NCBI RefSeq assembly: GCF_022601975.1 | Contig: NZ_JAKVIR010000016.1 | Span: 1-64,000, forward strand | Length of the DNA stretch: 64,000 nucleotides | Direction: 5' to 3' | Source: Pontibacter sp. E15-1 | Lineage (GTDB): Bacteria > Bacteroidota > Bacteroidia > Cytophagales > Hymenobacteraceae | Made by a program: the position numbers and the translations under genes | The notes under the pieces: generated by a model | The model's input: the letters and a program-made list of their open reading frames with translations, nothing else | Told to the model about the DNA's origin: nothing | Databases searched by the model: none | In this document: piece by piece, positions 9,110 to 19,293 of the stretch | Numbering within the stretch: the stretch's first letter is position 1 | Layout: each line of letters begins with the position of its first letter

Positions 9110-9667
9110 TTACAACAACGATGTAACTGTATTAGACTCGGGAGGTGGGGTAGGGGGTGTTTTCGCCCTACATAAAGGATGGCAGAAAGTGTACGTCTTT
9201 GGCCTTGGTGCGGGTAGTGCAGCCACATGGGTTTTGCTAGGGCTAGAGGCCAAAAAAGGGGTTTTCAGCAAGTGCTTAAAGAGCTCATGGCTAGCCTGCG
9301 GGGTTTTGGCTGTTTCCGCTGCGTTGCCAGCCAGTCTGTCAAGTGTAGCCATCAGCCTGGTTTCCTCTTCATCCGAAACGCACCAGTACCAGGTGGTGTC
9401 GCCGTGAACCTCCTGTCGCACGACATCATACATATTGCCTTTATACCTGAATTCGCGGGCATGCATGCGTCTGAATTCAGTGCCTGGGTTGTCTTCCAGG
9501 GCTCGTGGTATTTTCAGTAAAACCAACAGTTCTTCGTTAACCCCTGCTTCAATCCGCCCCTGCTTTTCCTGCTGTATATACCGCTGCTGCACCTTCAAAG
9601 AAAAGTAAAGGCTGCTCACAGGCAGGCAAAAGACTACCAGAAAAAAAATGGAGACAATTTTAGGCAT
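9110..9667 (-). CDS. Unknown membrane-anchored protein in the heme/iron uptake group
   Basis: The start at ATG 9665-9667 gives MPKIVSIFFLVVFCLPVSSL, a signal peptide or membrane anchor; a longer reading from 9730 would place 21 polar residues before it and overlap the upstream gene. The mature part has a charged helical segment (LKVQQRYIQQEKQGRIEAG), a small globular region with HGDTTWYWCVSDEEETRL, and a C-terminal proline/threonine-rich tail (KTPPTPPPES) with a preceding CHPLC. I do not recognise a family. Position between a PepSY protein and a TonB receptor suggests an accessory role in iron or heme handling at the envelope. Confidence 0.6.
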   Translation of the reverse strand: MPKIVSIFFLVVFCLPVSSLYFSLKVQQRYIQQEKQGRIEAGVNEELLVLLKIPRALEDNPGTEFRRMHAREFRYKGNMYDVVRQEVHGDTTWYWCVSDEEETRLMATLDRLAGNAAETAKTPQASHELFKHLLKTPFLASSPSKTHVAALPAPRPKTYTFCHPLCRAKTPPTPPPESNTVTSLL

Positions 9668-9690
9668 GCATGTGAATAGCGTGTTGTTCC

Positions 9691-10248
9691 TTATTTTTTG
9701 AGTTGCCTGACCTTTCTGGGGAACAGCCAAAGTATGAACCCGGAAATGGCCAGTGCCAGCAAGCCAAGGCCCAGCAAATTCATACTTACCAGTTTAAACC
9801 CATCGCTGATGATGGAGCCGTCGTGCAGTTGTTCTATCCAGTCGGAGTGACGGCGGGCCACGGAGAGCACGTTTCCTGTGCTGGCGTCCAATTGCACTTC
9901 CCAGTAGCCTTCTGCAAAAAGCACTTTCACGATGCCTTTGTCGGGCCGGGCTTCCAGGCGGTCTATGCGGGTGTCTGGGAGCTGCTGTGCAGAATCCAGG
10001 GCAGCCTGAGCGATAGTAGCCATCTCGGCCAGCGAAATCCACTGGCGTAAATCAGTAGTTATGCCTTTTTGGGTTGGTGGCTGTAGCAGGTCAATGTCCT
10101 TTTTCCAGCCCAGCAAAAAGCCGGTAAAGCTGCTTATAATCAAAAAAACACCGAGGCCAATTCCCAGGTAACGATGGTATACCCGGTACGAGCGAAGTAT
10201 ACCTGTAAGCTGTTTTATCTTTGTTTTATGTGCTTGGGTGGTACTCAA
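9691..10248 (-). CDS. PepSY-associated transmembrane helix protein
   Basis: This 185-residue inner-membrane protein has an N-terminal transmembrane helix (YLGIGLGVFLIISSFTGFLL at about 28-47), a periplasmic PepSY-like domain (about 60-145, including ADKGIVKVLF-like strands and VQLDASTGNVLSVARRHSD) and a second C-terminal helix (LLGLGLLALAISGFILWLF) before a basic tail. The HRYLGIGLG start is typical of PepSY-TM proteins, which in Bacteroidota often accompany TonB receptors and are thought to help ferric reduction. It is the first gene of the minus-strand group and ends 23 bp before the next start. Confidence 0.8.
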   Translation of the reverse strand: MSTTQAHKTKIKQLTGILRSYRVYHRYLGIGLGVFLIISSFTGFLLGWKKDIDLLQPPTQKGITTDLRQWISLAEMATIAQAALDSAQQLPDTRIDRLEARPDKGIVKVLFAEGYWEVQLDASTGNVLSVARRHSDWIEQLHDGSIISDGFKLVSMNLLGLGLLALAISGFILWLFPRKVRQLKK

Positions 10249-10476
10249 GTATGATATCTTTAAATGTATGTTCGTTGCAGAGATGCTTAATGTGTAATTT
10301 AAATCAGCTTGTGGCGTTTTGCAATTGCTGCCTGTTGGACTTAAGGTATGCTTTTATACTTACTGAATTTTTGGTTGGCACATTGTTGTCAAAAGTAAAA
10401 GCATCCCCCAGCCATAAAATCCTGCTGAGAGATGCTGCTTATACAGATACGCCACATTAAAGCGCGCTGCTCAAAA

Positions 10477-13400
10477 CTACTCTATAGAAGAGGTTGCCTT
10501 GCTTTGGGCGTTTTCTTTATCAAGACTGATCGCGTTCACACCCTTTTCTTTCACCAGCTTGTTCAGGGCCGGAACATCCTGGGCTTTTACTTGCTTAAAG
10601 GCAGTCAGCTGCTCATTAATTTTAGCTGTTACCTCCTGCTTAAACTCATGGGCCTGCTTGGTTGGCGCAAAATCGCCGGAGCCTACCTGCGTGGCCAGGT
10701 TTGCCAATTTGTTGTTCAACCGGATTGGGAAATTCAGAGGGTCCTGGTTGCTGCGGTTTTTAGTCTGGTACAGCGTTTCCTCGATGGCGGTTATTTTCTT
10801 ATCAATCGCTTTGGCCGATTCCACCACGTCAGCATAAGCGTCCTGGCCTTTCAGGTTACTGTTCAGGGTGTTCAGCTGTGCCCGGATTGCTCTGATCTCC
10901 TTGATGGCATCATGCGTTTCACTCAGTTTATCGCGCACATCCCGCATAAATGCGAATTGGGCCTGCAGGTCTTCTGGCGTTGCGTTAGAGCGTGGGTCTT
11001 TCAGTATCGTAAAGGCAGTTTCCTGGCTCTCGCCCCCGACAGTCAGCCTGGCTTTGTACGTACCAGGTATTGCTTTAGGTGCTAAGTTGCTTCGCGCTCC
11101 CCAAAGGATCATGCCGTCAAAGCTGCTAGCGGGCAGGTAATGCATATCCCAAACAAAGCGGTTGAGCCCTTTTTTTACTTCCAGCTTCTCCTTTTTTTCT
11201 TTAGCATCAGTCGCGTAACTGCTGATAAGCTTACCGCTCTGGTCCAAGATCTCCAGTTTCACCACATTGGCTGAGTCTGGCTTGGCAGGCAGGTAGTAGT
11301 GCACCATCACACCACCCGGGTGGTTTTGACCGGTGGTTTTGCTCTCTTCGCGGCTGCCGCCATTCATCTTGTAGGAGTCCATTGGCTTGTAAAGGTGGAA
11401 CTTGCTGTTTGCAACTTCTTTGTTCAGTTGGTGCAGCGGCGTCAGGTCATCTACAATCCAGAAGCTACGGCCTTGCGTGGCGGCAATCAGGTTGTCGTTT
11501 TTGATGGTCAGGTCCGTGATCGGCACAACCGGCAGGTTTTGCTGGAATGGCTGCCAGTTGCCTCCGTCGTCAAATGACACATACATACCATACTCGGTGC
11601 CTGCATACAGTAATCCAGCGCGTTTAGGGTCCAGGCGAACCACCCGGGTGAAGTGCGTGCTCGGGATGCCATCCGTTATCTTGGTCCAGCTTTTACCGTA
11701 GTCTGAGGTTTTGTACAAGTAGGGGCTAAAGTCGCCAGTTTTATACTTGGTGCCAGCCACATAGGCAGTGCCTTTTATACTTGGGTGCACGTCAATGCTA
11801 TTGATCATCATCCACTCCGGCATGCCTTTTGGCGTTATGTTCGTCCAGTTTTTGCCACCGTCGCGGGTAAGGTGGAGGAGGCCGTCGTCAGAGCCCGTCC
11901 AGATCACGCCTTCTTCCACCGGTGACTCATTGATGGCGAAGATAGTGCCGTAATATTCCACGCTGGTGTTATCCTGCGTGATGGGCCCACCTGAAGTGCC
12001 AAGTTTAGAGGCATCGTTACGGGTCAGGTCCGGGCTGATCGTTTCCCAAGACTGGCCATTGTCAGTGGTGTAGTGCAGGTGGTTAGAGGCCGCGTACAGC
12101 TTTTTAGAGTTGTGGGGCGAGTATGTAATCGGGAAGTTCCACTGAAACCTGTACTTCATGCTTTCTGCCCCGGCCCCCATTGGGTTGTCGGGCCATACGT
12201 TTACAACGCGCTGCTGCCCGTTTTCGTGGTTCACCATCTCCAAGAAGCCGCCATAGTTACCACCAAACACAATATCCGGGTTTTCAGGGCTTACAGCCAG
12301 GTGGGCACTTTCGGCACCAGCTGTCTCCTCCCAATCGTTTTCGGTAATGGCGTTGCCGCTGGAACGATGCGAAATACGGATGGTTGAGTTATCCTGCTGC
12401 GCCCCATAAATACGGTATGGGAAGTGGTTATCGGTGGTAACGCGGTAAAACTGGGCTGTTGGCTGGTTCATCATGGTTGTCCAGTTTTCTCCACCGTCCG
12501 TGGATACCTGTGCGCCTCCGTCGTCGGCAATGACCATGCGCTGCGGATTTTCAGGGGCAATCCAGAGGTCGTGGTGGTCGCCGTGCGGTGCGTTAAAGCT
12601 TTCGAATGTTTTGCCACCATCCTTGCTGCGGTGGTATGATACGTTCATCACATATACCTGATCCTCGTTTTTAGGGTCGGCGTAGATGCGCGTATAGTAC
12701 CAGGCCCGTTGGCGCAGGTTGCGGTCATCATTCACCTTTTGCCAGGTCTCGCCTGCATCATCCGACCGGAAAAGTCCGCCTTCTTCAGCCTCTACCATGG
12801 CAAACACCCTACGCGGGTTAACCGGAGAAACTGTAACGCCAATAATACCAAGTGTTCCTTTGGGAAGACCTTCGTTATTAGATAGTTCTTTCCACGTCTC
12901 GCCGCTGTCTGTGCTTTTCCATATTCCAGAGCCGGGGCCACCCGAGGAGAAGCTATAGGGTGTGCGCCGTACGTTCCAGGTGGTCGCGTACAGGTTCCTG
13001 GCGTTGGATGGGTCTATGATAAGGTCAACGGCTCCTGCATCTTTGTTGGCAAAGAGTGTTTTTCGCCAGGTTTTGCCGCCGTCAGTACTCTTGAATACCC
13101 CGCGCTCTTCGGTAGGCTTATAGAGGTCGCCCATTGCGGCTACGTATACTATGTCCGGATTGTCAGGGTGTATGCGGATGCGGCCGATGTGCCTGGTGTC
13201 TTTAAGGCCAATGTGTTGCCAGGTTTTACCGGCATCCACCGATTTCCAAAGGCCAAACCCCGATGAGACGTTACCCCGAACGGTTTGCTCACCCTCACCT
13301 ACATAAATTACGTTGGGGTCGGCCTCGCTCACGGCAATAGCCCCTATGGAGCCACCAAAGTAACCGTCCGAAATATTCTCCCAAGTAGAGCCGCCATCCA

Positions 13401-13674
13401 TGGTGCGCCAAACGCCGCCTCCGGTTGCGCCACCATAGTATAGGTTAGGGTGGCCGGGCACACCGGTTACGCTGCTCATGCGGCCACCTCTATAGGGGCC
13501 AATAGAGCGCCAGTTCAATCCATCATAAAGTTCCTGTGGGAAAGTGGCTTTGTCAGACTTCCGGTCTTTGGATCTCTTTTGAGCCTCTGCCGGCTGGCTG
13601 GCAACGATAAGCGCTAAAGCTGTAGCAATCATAAGCTGTCGGGGCTTAAGCGCCGAACGTAAAGCTGTGATCAT
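10477..13674 (-). CDS. Large secreted BNR/VPS10-like beta-propeller protein (copy A)
   Basis: This 1065-residue protein has a signal peptide (MIATALALIVASQPAEA, cleavage near residue 32). About residues 50-730 form many BNR/Asp-box repeats (for example WRTMDGGSTW, WKSVDAGKTW, FKSTDGGKTW, WKSTDSGETW, FRSDDAGETW), consistent with one or two sortilin/VPS10-like beta-propellers. The C-terminal third holds an Ig-like strand region (PGTYKARLTVGG...FTILKDPRS) and a long helical, probably coiled-coil tail. Such proteins are often labelled glycosyl hydrolase, but I see no sialidase RIP motif or catalytic set, so enzymatic activity is not supported. It is divergent from the SusC/SusD pair and clearly paralogous to the gene at 19294. 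Confidence 0.8.
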   Translation of the reverse strand: MITALRSALKPRQLMIATALALIVASQPAEAQKRSKDRKSDKATFPQELYDGLNWRSIGPYRGGRMSSVTGVPGHPNLYYGGATGGGVWRTMDGGSTWENISDGYFGGSIGAIAVSEADPNVIYVGEGEQTVRGNVSSGFGLWKSVDAGKTWQHIGLKDTRHIGRIRIHPDNPDIVYVAAMGDLYKPTEERGVFKSTDGGKTWRKTLFANKDAGAVDLIIDPSNARNLYATTWNVRRTPYSFSSGGPGSGIWKSTDSGETWKELSNNEGLPKGTLGIIGVTVSPVNPRRVFAMVEAEEGGLFRSDDAGETWQKVNDDRNLRQRAWYYTRIYADPKNEDQVYVMNVSYHRSKDGGKTFESFNAPHGDHHDLWIAPENPQRMVIADDGGAQVSTDGGENWTTMMNQPTAQFYRVTTDNHFPYRIYGAQQDNSTIRISHRSSGNAITENDWEETAGAESAHLAVSPENPDIVFGGNYGGFLEMVNHENGQQRVVNVWPDNPMGAGAESMKYRFQWNFPITYSPHNSKKLYAASNHLHYTTDNGQSWETISPDLTRNDASKLGTSGGPITQDNTSVEYYGTIFAINESPVEEGVIWTGSDDGLLHLTRDGGKNWTNITPKGMPEWMMINSIDVHPSIKGTAYVAGTKYKTGDFSPYLYKTSDYGKSWTKITDGIPSTHFTRVVRLDPKRAGLLYAGTEYGMYVSFDDGGNWQPFQQNLPVVPITDLTIKNDNLIAATQGRSFWIVDDLTPLHQLNKEVANSKFHLYKPMDSYKMNGGSREESKTTGQNHPGGVMVHYYLPAKPDSANVVKLEILDQSGKLISSYATDAKEKKEKLEVKKGLNRFVWDMHYLPASSFDGMILWGARSNLAPKAIPGTYKARLTVGGESQETAFTILKDPRSNATPEDLQAQFAFMRDVRDKLSETHDAIKEIRAIRAQLNTLNSNLKGQDAYADVVESAKAIDKKITAIEETLYQTKNRSNQDPLNFPIRLNNKLANLATQVGSGDFAPTKQAHEFKQEVTAKINEQLTAFKQVKAQDVPALNKLVKEKGVNAISLDKENAQSKATSSIE

Positions 13675-14603
13675 ATCTGAAGTTTATAGTTTATAAAAAG
13701 TTTAGTTTTTTTATGTTGTGCTAGCACTGGTGGTGTAAGCTTTGGCCTGGCGGATGTTGTTATAACTATAGCAATGTATGAGTTAGGTATAATAACTTGT
13801 TTTTGCAACTATTCAAATATGAATATTTGCAAATTGTGTCAGTGGATTTGTACAGTTTCTATTAACATGTAATATACATTTTGGGAATACAGAAATAGTA
13901 TAAGGAATAGGAAAATGGTGTTCAGCTATTGAATTGCGGGTTTTTCGGGTGTTTGGACAAGCATGTTGCCACAGAAAATATTGTATAAGAATCTCGCTGA
14001 AGTTGTTGAAGTATTATCGCAGTGGCCGTCAGGCTTAAAATTTGTTTGTTAAAATGTTGGTTTGATGAAAAATAAGAAATATACTTACAACTGTAAGCCT
14101 AGTAAATCGGTGAGGAAAGGGGAGCAGCAGTTTAAAAAATACCGTGCCCTATTTCAAAATATTACTTTGGAATAGGTGTAAGGCCCCATTCTTGATATTT
14201 GAACCTGCTTCAAGCCTGTTGCCAAAGTTCTTTTAGTTTTATACTGTTTATTTAACGCATTCATCCCGCTTTCCGGGTTTTTTTCAGTTACATAACAGTG
14301 CTTGCCAGCGTTTCCTTACGGCTAGGTGTATGCGCCTTATCAAAAGCTGGCTACATTTCTTTTTTTTCGCATACAATTGATTTAATGCTGGTTGTGTAGC
14401 TGTGCTTCTTTCAAGCGCAACGGGTAGAAGCCACAAAATTCTGAAATTATTTTTCTTTTTTAAACCTGTTATAGTACTTATAAATTGCATTTTTAAAAGG
14501 ATGCGCTATAGGCGAAGCTGTGCCTTTTGGTGATGTGGTTTTGTGTTATATCCTTTTTCAACGGAGCTTAATTGATTTTATATAACAAGTAAATGATTTA
14601 CTT
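13675..14603. promoter_or_regulatory. Divergent AT-rich regulatory region between BNR copy A and SusC
   Basis: This 929-bp AT-rich region should hold promoters for the gene at 13674 (minus) and the SusC gene at 14604 (plus). It contains a 16-bp palindrome at 13814-13829. No gene is supported; small minus-strand frames near 14284-14490 look spurious. It is long for a divergent promoter, so a small RNA or regulatory element is possible but not visible. Confidence 0.4.
13814..13829. promoter_or_regulatory. Palindrome CAAATAT-GA-ATATTTG, candidate operator
   Basis: It is a perfect 7-bp inverted repeat with a 2-bp spacer, located 140 bp upstream of BNR copy A in the divergent intergenic region. 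No regulator gene is adjacent. Confidence 0.3.
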
Positions 14604-17570
14604 ATGAAACACTTTTTACTGATTTTATTTTTAACCCTATCCGCACCCTGCCTGCATGTTGCTCTGGCGCAGGGGCGCACCGTTTCGGGTAAAGTAACCT
14701 CCGAAGCAGACGGGTCTGACCTTCCTGGTGTTAGCGTAATTCTGAAAGGTACCACTACCGGTGTAACCACAGGCATAGATGGATCTTACCAACTAAACGT
14801 ACCTGATAAAGCAGGAACGCTAATTTTTCGCTACATCGGTTTCCAGTCGAAAGAGGTTGAAATCGGCAGCCAAAGCGTTATTAACGTGCGTCTGTCTTCA
14901 GACGTGAAGCTGCTTAAAGAGATTGTGGTTACAGGGTATGGAGAGCAGGATCGCAAAACCCTCACAAGTGCGCAAACCTCGGTTAGCTCTGAGGAAATCG
15001 CGAACCTGCCTGCTGCCAGCAGCGACCAGCTTTTGCAAGGACGTGCAGCGGGCGTCAATGTGTCTGCCAACTCGGGTACACCGGGAGGTGGCGTGTTCGT
15101 GCGCGTGCGCGGCTCATCTTCGATCAACGGTTCCAGCGACCCGCTCTATGTGGTGGATGGTATTCCGATTCAGGCCAACAACTTATCTGGTGTAGATCTT
15201 GGGGGCGGCACGACAAGCCCTATTGCCGATATTAACCCTGCCGATATTGAGTCGATGGAGATTTTGAAGGATGCCTCGGCCACTGCCATATACGGTGCCA
15301 GAGCTGCAAACGGTGTGGTGCTCATTACCACCAAACGCGGGAGCAGCGGCAAAGCAAAAGTTAGCCTGGGGGTCTACTACGGTGTACAGAACGCCCCGAG
15401 AAAACCCGATGTGGTGGATGGCCCTACCTATGAACGCCTCATCAACGAAGCGTTTGTAAACAATGGCAAACCTGCGCCTTATGCAAACCCGGATGCAGCT
15501 ATTTCAACGGATTGGTCTGATCCAATCTTCAGATCGGCAAGCATTTCTAACTTCGACTTATCGGTAAGCGGGGGCTCTGATAAAGTGCATTACCTGGTAT
15601 CTGGTAACCATTTCGATCAGGAGGGGGTGCTTGTAGGCTCGGATTTCAAAAGAAACAGTGCCCGCATAAATCTTGATTTTTATCCGATGGATAAATTGAA
15701 GGTTGGCACGAGCATTTTATATTCCAATAATAAGCGTAACCGCTTGAGAAATGATGATAACATTTCGGGAGCGATGCCAGGCGCGATCAACTTTCCATCT
15801 AACCGGCCATACTATCAGCCAGACGGGTCATACTCGAAATTCAGCATTTTTGAGAACCCAATTGCTGCCGTGTTGGAGAGCGACATTCAGATGAATACCA
15901 ACCGCTTTCTGGGTAGCTTGTATGCAGAGCTTGAAATAACTAACGGACTGCGCCTTCGATCCAGTTTTAGTATAGATAACAGCTCTGTGCAGGAAGACTT
16001 GTATGATAATACTTTGCTAAACAACGGAGCAGGTTCAAATGGCTACGGCTTGTCTCAGGCAACACGAAACGAGAACTGGATACAGGAAAACGTTTTAAGC
16101 TATGAGTTTGACAAAAACGATCACTCATTTAATGTCCTTTTAGGAACTTCTCTACAGGAATCAGGCTTCTCTATCACCGAAGCCATTGGGGAGCAATTTC
16201 CAAGTAACGATTTCAGGAAAATTACTTCAGCCGCAGTGCAGCGTGCGAGATCTGACGCCTCAAGCTGGGGAATTGCCTCCCTGTTTACACGCATCGGTTA
16301 TGATTACAAGGATAAATACCTGGCTACTTTAAATGTGCGCCGCGACGCATCTTCCCGTTTCGGTAAGGATAATCGATGGGGTACATTCCCTTCCCTGGCC
16401 TTAGGCTGGATTATATCGGAAGAAGCCTTCTTTGAGCCAGTGCCTGATTTTGTTGGCGACATTAAACTCAGAGCAAGTTATGGTATCACGGGTAACCAAA
16501 GTGGCATCAACGACTTCCAGTCACTGGGGCTCTGGACGGGTTCATCAGCGTATGCAGATCTGCCTGGTATCAGCCCGTCTCAACTCGCAAACCCTGACCT
16601 GAAATGGGAAACAACGGCACAATATGATATTGGCTTGGATATTAGTATGTTTAATGAGCGCGTTAATATTGTAGCAGATTATTATGTGAAGAAAACATCG
16701 GATTTGCTCTTAGCCGTACCGCTTCCCAAAACTTCAGGTTTTAACTCGCTCGTGCAAAACTTCGGAAGCCTCGAAAACAAAGGCATTGAGTTTGCTGTAA
16801 TCGCTAGTATTATCAATACCCCCAATTTTTCCTGGAATACCAACTTCAACATTGCCTCTAACAAAAACAAGGTAACGAAGCTGGCGGCTCCTTTCAACGT
16901 CTATAACCGCGACCTGTTCAGGTATCAGGAAGGTTACCCGATGTACTCTTTTTACTTCCATGAGCAAACTGGTGTAGACCCTGCAACAGGAGACATACAG
17001 TTCGCAGATATAGATGGAGACGGTGAGTTTGACCCGAACGTAGACCGCAAAATTGTTGGAGACGCAAACCCGGATTTCTTTGGGGGATTCACAAACACGT
17101 TCAAGTATAAAGCGATTGACCTTTCCTTTTTCCTGCAATACTCTTACGGAAACGACCAGTTGAACTGGAACCGTTTCTTTAATGAGCACGGCGGTACACG
17201 CGACTTTAATTTCAATGTCAGCCAGCTAGACAGATGGCAGAAACCGGGAGACCAAACCATGATCCCGAAAATGGCCGCGGCCAACTATGCAGGTAACCTA
17301 CGGCCTTCCCGCTTCTTGGAAGATGGCTCATACATGCGCCTCAAAAACATCACGCTTGGCTATACGTTGCCGCAAACATTGCTAGGCAAAGTGGGCATAT
17401 CTTCAGCGCGTGTTTACTTAACCGGCCAGAACGTGTTTACTGTGACTAACTACACCGGTCTGGACCCAGAGCTGACGGGTATCGGGGATAACTCTTTAGT
17501 ACAAGGCGTAGAGTTCTTCAGCCTTCCACAGCCTCGTGTATTTATGGGTGGTTTCAATGTTAGCTTTTAA
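14604..17570 (+). CDS. SusC/RagA-type TonB-dependent outer-membrane transporter
   Basis: This 988-residue protein has a signal peptide (cleavage near LHVALAQ, about residue 23), a carboxypeptidase-like domain (GRTVSGKVTSEADGSDLPGV, about 25-105), the TonB-box-like EIVVTGYG, a plug with LLQGRAAGV and PLYVVDGIP, the SusC signature ESMEILKDASATAIYGARAA at about 216-235, and a beta-barrel ending GGFNVSF. SusC proteins are TonB-energised barrels that import oligosaccharides or peptides captured by the SusD lipoprotein encoded 11 bp downstream. The flanking genes are two BNR propeller proteins and no glycoside hydrolase, so the cargo may not be a polysaccharide. Confidence 0.92.
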   Translation: MKHFLLILFLTLSAPCLHVALAQGRTVSGKVTSEADGSDLPGVSVILKGTTTGVTTGIDGSYQLNVPDKAGTLIFRYIGFQSKEVEIGSQSVINVRLSSDVKLLKEIVVTGYGEQDRKTLTSAQTSVSSEEIANLPAASSDQLLQGRAAGVNVSANSGTPGGGVFVRVRGSSSINGSSDPLYVVDGIPIQANNLSGVDLGGGTTSPIADINPADIESMEILKDASATAIYGARAANGVVLITTKRGSSGKAKVSLGVYYGVQNAPRKPDVVDGPTYERLINEAFVNNGKPAPYANPDAAISTDWSDPIFRSASISNFDLSVSGGSDKVHYLVSGNHFDQEGVLVGSDFKRNSARINLDFYPMDKLKVGTSILYSNNKRNRLRNDDNISGAMPGAINFPSNRPYYQPDGSYSKFSIFENPIAAVLESDIQMNTNRFLGSLYAELEITNGLRLRSSFSIDNSSVQEDLYDNTLLNNGAGSNGYGLSQATRNENWIQENVLSYEFDKNDHSFNVLLGTSLQESGFSITEAIGEQFPSNDFRKITSAAVQRARSDASSWGIASLFTRIGYDYKDKYLATLNVRRDASSRFGKDNRWGTFPSLALGWIISEEAFFEPVPDFVGDIKLRASYGITGNQSGINDFQSLGLWTGSSAYADLPGISPSQLANPDLKWETTAQYDIGLDISMFNERVNIVADYYVKKTSDLLLAVPLPKTSGFNSLVQNFGSLENKGIEFAVIASIINTPNFSWNTNFNIASNKNKVTKLAAPFNVYNRDLFRYQEGYPMYSFYFHEQTGVDPATGDIQFADIDGDGEFDPNVDRKIVGDANPDFFGGFTNTFKYKAIDLSFFLQYSYGNDQLNWNRFFNEHGGTRDFNFNVSQLDRWQKPGDQTMIPKMAAANYAGNLRPSRFLEDGSYMRLKNITLGYTLPQTLLGKVGISSARVYLTGQNVFTVTNYTGLDPELTGIGDNSLVQGVEFFSLPQPRVFMGGFNVSF

Positions 17571-17581
17571 GGATTATTTTT

Positions 17582-19063
17582 ATGCAGACAACTATAAACA
17601 GATCAATGGCAAGAGCAGCCAGAAAGCTTAAAAATAAATTTGTTAGGGAGGTTTCCAGAAAAAACGTAGCCTACATGATCGGGTTGGCTTGTCTGTTCGG
17701 CAGCACCAGTGCGTGTGATGTGCTGGACCAAGAGCCACAGGCTGAAGTATCCGAAGACACGGCTATCTCTAACCGAAAAGGAGCACAGGCTGCTTTGGCA
17801 GGAATGTACAATCAGCTACAGAGCAGTAACTACTATGGCGGTAATTTTCTGATCATGGGGGATGTGTCATCCGATATAGCACAAAGTATAGGCTCCTGGG
17901 ATTTTTACCGGGAAATGGATACTTACCTTATCGATAAAAGTAACCTAGAGAACGGTAACCTCTGGACCAGAGCTTACAGCGCAATAAATGTTGCCAACAA
18001 TATTATTGATCAGGTGCCACCGCTGGCAGATATTCCACAGGAAGAGCAAAACTCTATACTTGGCCAGGCATATTTTGTTAGAGGTTTGGCTTATTTCGAT
18101 CTGTCAAGAGTATACGGCGGTGTGCCGGGTGTTATAGGTACCCTAGGTGTCCCGATCGTTACTACGCCATCCAGAAAAGTAGATGAATCGTTCTTCCCGT
18201 CCAGAGCAAGTCTAGGGGAGTCATATGGGCAGGCAGAAGCAGACTTACTGAAAGCACTTGAACTGTTACCCGAAAATCATAATTCTGATCGGGTAACGAG
18301 GTCTCAGGCAGTAAAAGGAGCGGCGAGGGCACTACTCTCCAGATATTACCTGTATGTTAATAAGCCAGAGCTGGCCGAAAGTTATGCAGATGCCGTAATT
18401 TCAGACGGTAAGTATGTTTTATCTCCCAGCTTCGCCAATATCTTTACTAGTAAGTTTACCTCTGAGGCTATTTTCGAGCTCAACTTTAACAGCGCAGACC
18501 AGAGCACAGTAAACAACTGGTATTTCCCGTCCTCTAAAGGCGGGCGCGGTGATGTGGCAGCCCATACCAATTTTTATGAGGAGGCAACCGCTAACCCGAA
18601 CGATGTGCGCGGGAAGATGTTTGGCTACTACGAAAGTAAGAACGTGTATTACCCGACAAGGTATGGCAATACCACAGGGATAGATAATATCCATATTATC
18701 AGACTCGGCGAAGTATACCTGAACCGTGCAGAGGCAAGAGCTGAAAGCGGTGACATTGACGGCGCCCTGGAGGATTTGAACAAGATCAGAGAGCGGGCAG
18801 GAATAAACCCTATCAAGGATCTGACAGGTAAGCAGGAAGTGCTGGAGGCTATCTGGAAGGAAAGAAAGCTCGAACTAGCCTTTGAAGGTCACAGCTTCTT
18901 TGACTTGGTGCGTACCGGCCAGGCACTGAGCGAGATCACAGGTGTGCCACGTGTCAATGGTCCGGATGTAGACCTGATAGACCCAAACAGACAGGTCTTC
19001 CCTATCCCGGCATTTGATATTGATGCGAACAGCAATCTGGTGCAAAACGACGCTTACAGATAG
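17582..19063 (+). CDS. SusD/RagB-type surface lipoprotein
   Basis: This 493-residue partner of the upstream SusC has a lipobox FGSTSAC with the cysteine at residue 45. Met9 (MARAARK) is a more likely start because the n-region is otherwise long. The protein has the SusD tetratricopeptide-like architecture with NRKGAQAALAGMYNQLQ near the N-terminus, the LNRAEARAESGDIDGALEDL repeat at about 383-402, and the C-terminal ELAFEGHSFFDLVR and VFPIPAFDIDANSNLVQN. It should bind cargo at the cell surface and close over the SusC barrel. A strong terminator follows at 19139. Confidence 0.92.
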   Translation: MQTTINRSMARAARKLKNKFVREVSRKNVAYMIGLACLFGSTSACDVLDQEPQAEVSEDTAISNRKGAQAALAGMYNQLQSSNYYGGNFLIMGDVSSDIAQSIGSWDFYREMDTYLIDKSNLENGNLWTRAYSAINVANNIIDQVPPLADIPQEEQNSILGQAYFVRGLAYFDLSRVYGGVPGVIGTLGVPIVTTPSRKVDESFFPSRASLGESYGQAEADLLKALELLPENHNSDRVTRSQAVKGAARALLSRYYLYVNKPELAESYADAVISDGKYVLSPSFANIFTSKFTSEAIFELNFNSADQSTVNNWYFPSSKGGRGDVAAHTNFYEEATANPNDVRGKMFGYYESKNVYYPTRYGNTTGIDNIHIIRLGEVYLNRAEARAESGDIDGALEDLNKIRERAGINPIKDLTGKQEVLEAIWKERKLELAFEGHSFFDLVRTGQALSEITGVPRVNGPDVDLIDPNRQVFPIPAFDIDANSNLVQNDAYR

Positions 19064-19138
19064 GATGTGATGAACAAGCCAAACGACATATTGCCTAAGC
19101 GCATGCACGTGCATCAGATTTCATAAGTAATCAAGTAT

Positions 19139-19173
19139 AAATCGGTGTAGGGCCTTCCTACACCGATTTTTTT
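19139..19173 (+). terminator. Rho-independent terminator after the SusC/SusD pair
   Basis: AAATCGGTGTAGG pairs perfectly with CCTACACCGATTT around a short GCCTT-type loop and is followed by a T-run. It lies about 75 bp after the SusD stop and separates the pair from BNR copy B. Confidence 0.85.
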
Positions 19174-19293
19174 GTGCCCAGGCCCGGCTAGCAGCAAGCT
19201 GGTAGCTACTCAGAAACATGCTGCCGACAATTCTGGTCATGTTTATCCTTACGCATAGTTAATTTAAATCTTATAGCTACACCATAAAAGACA

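Noticed and set aside
10477..13674. Calling the BNR copy A a sialidase or glycosyl hydrolase
   Set aside because: Asp boxes are only structural; the RIP arginine triad and the Asp/Glu/Tyr catalytic set are not seen.
14284..14490. 68-residue minus-strand frame in the BNR/SusC divergent region
   Set aside because: It is of low complexity and AT-rich, with no motif and no neighbour on that strand.
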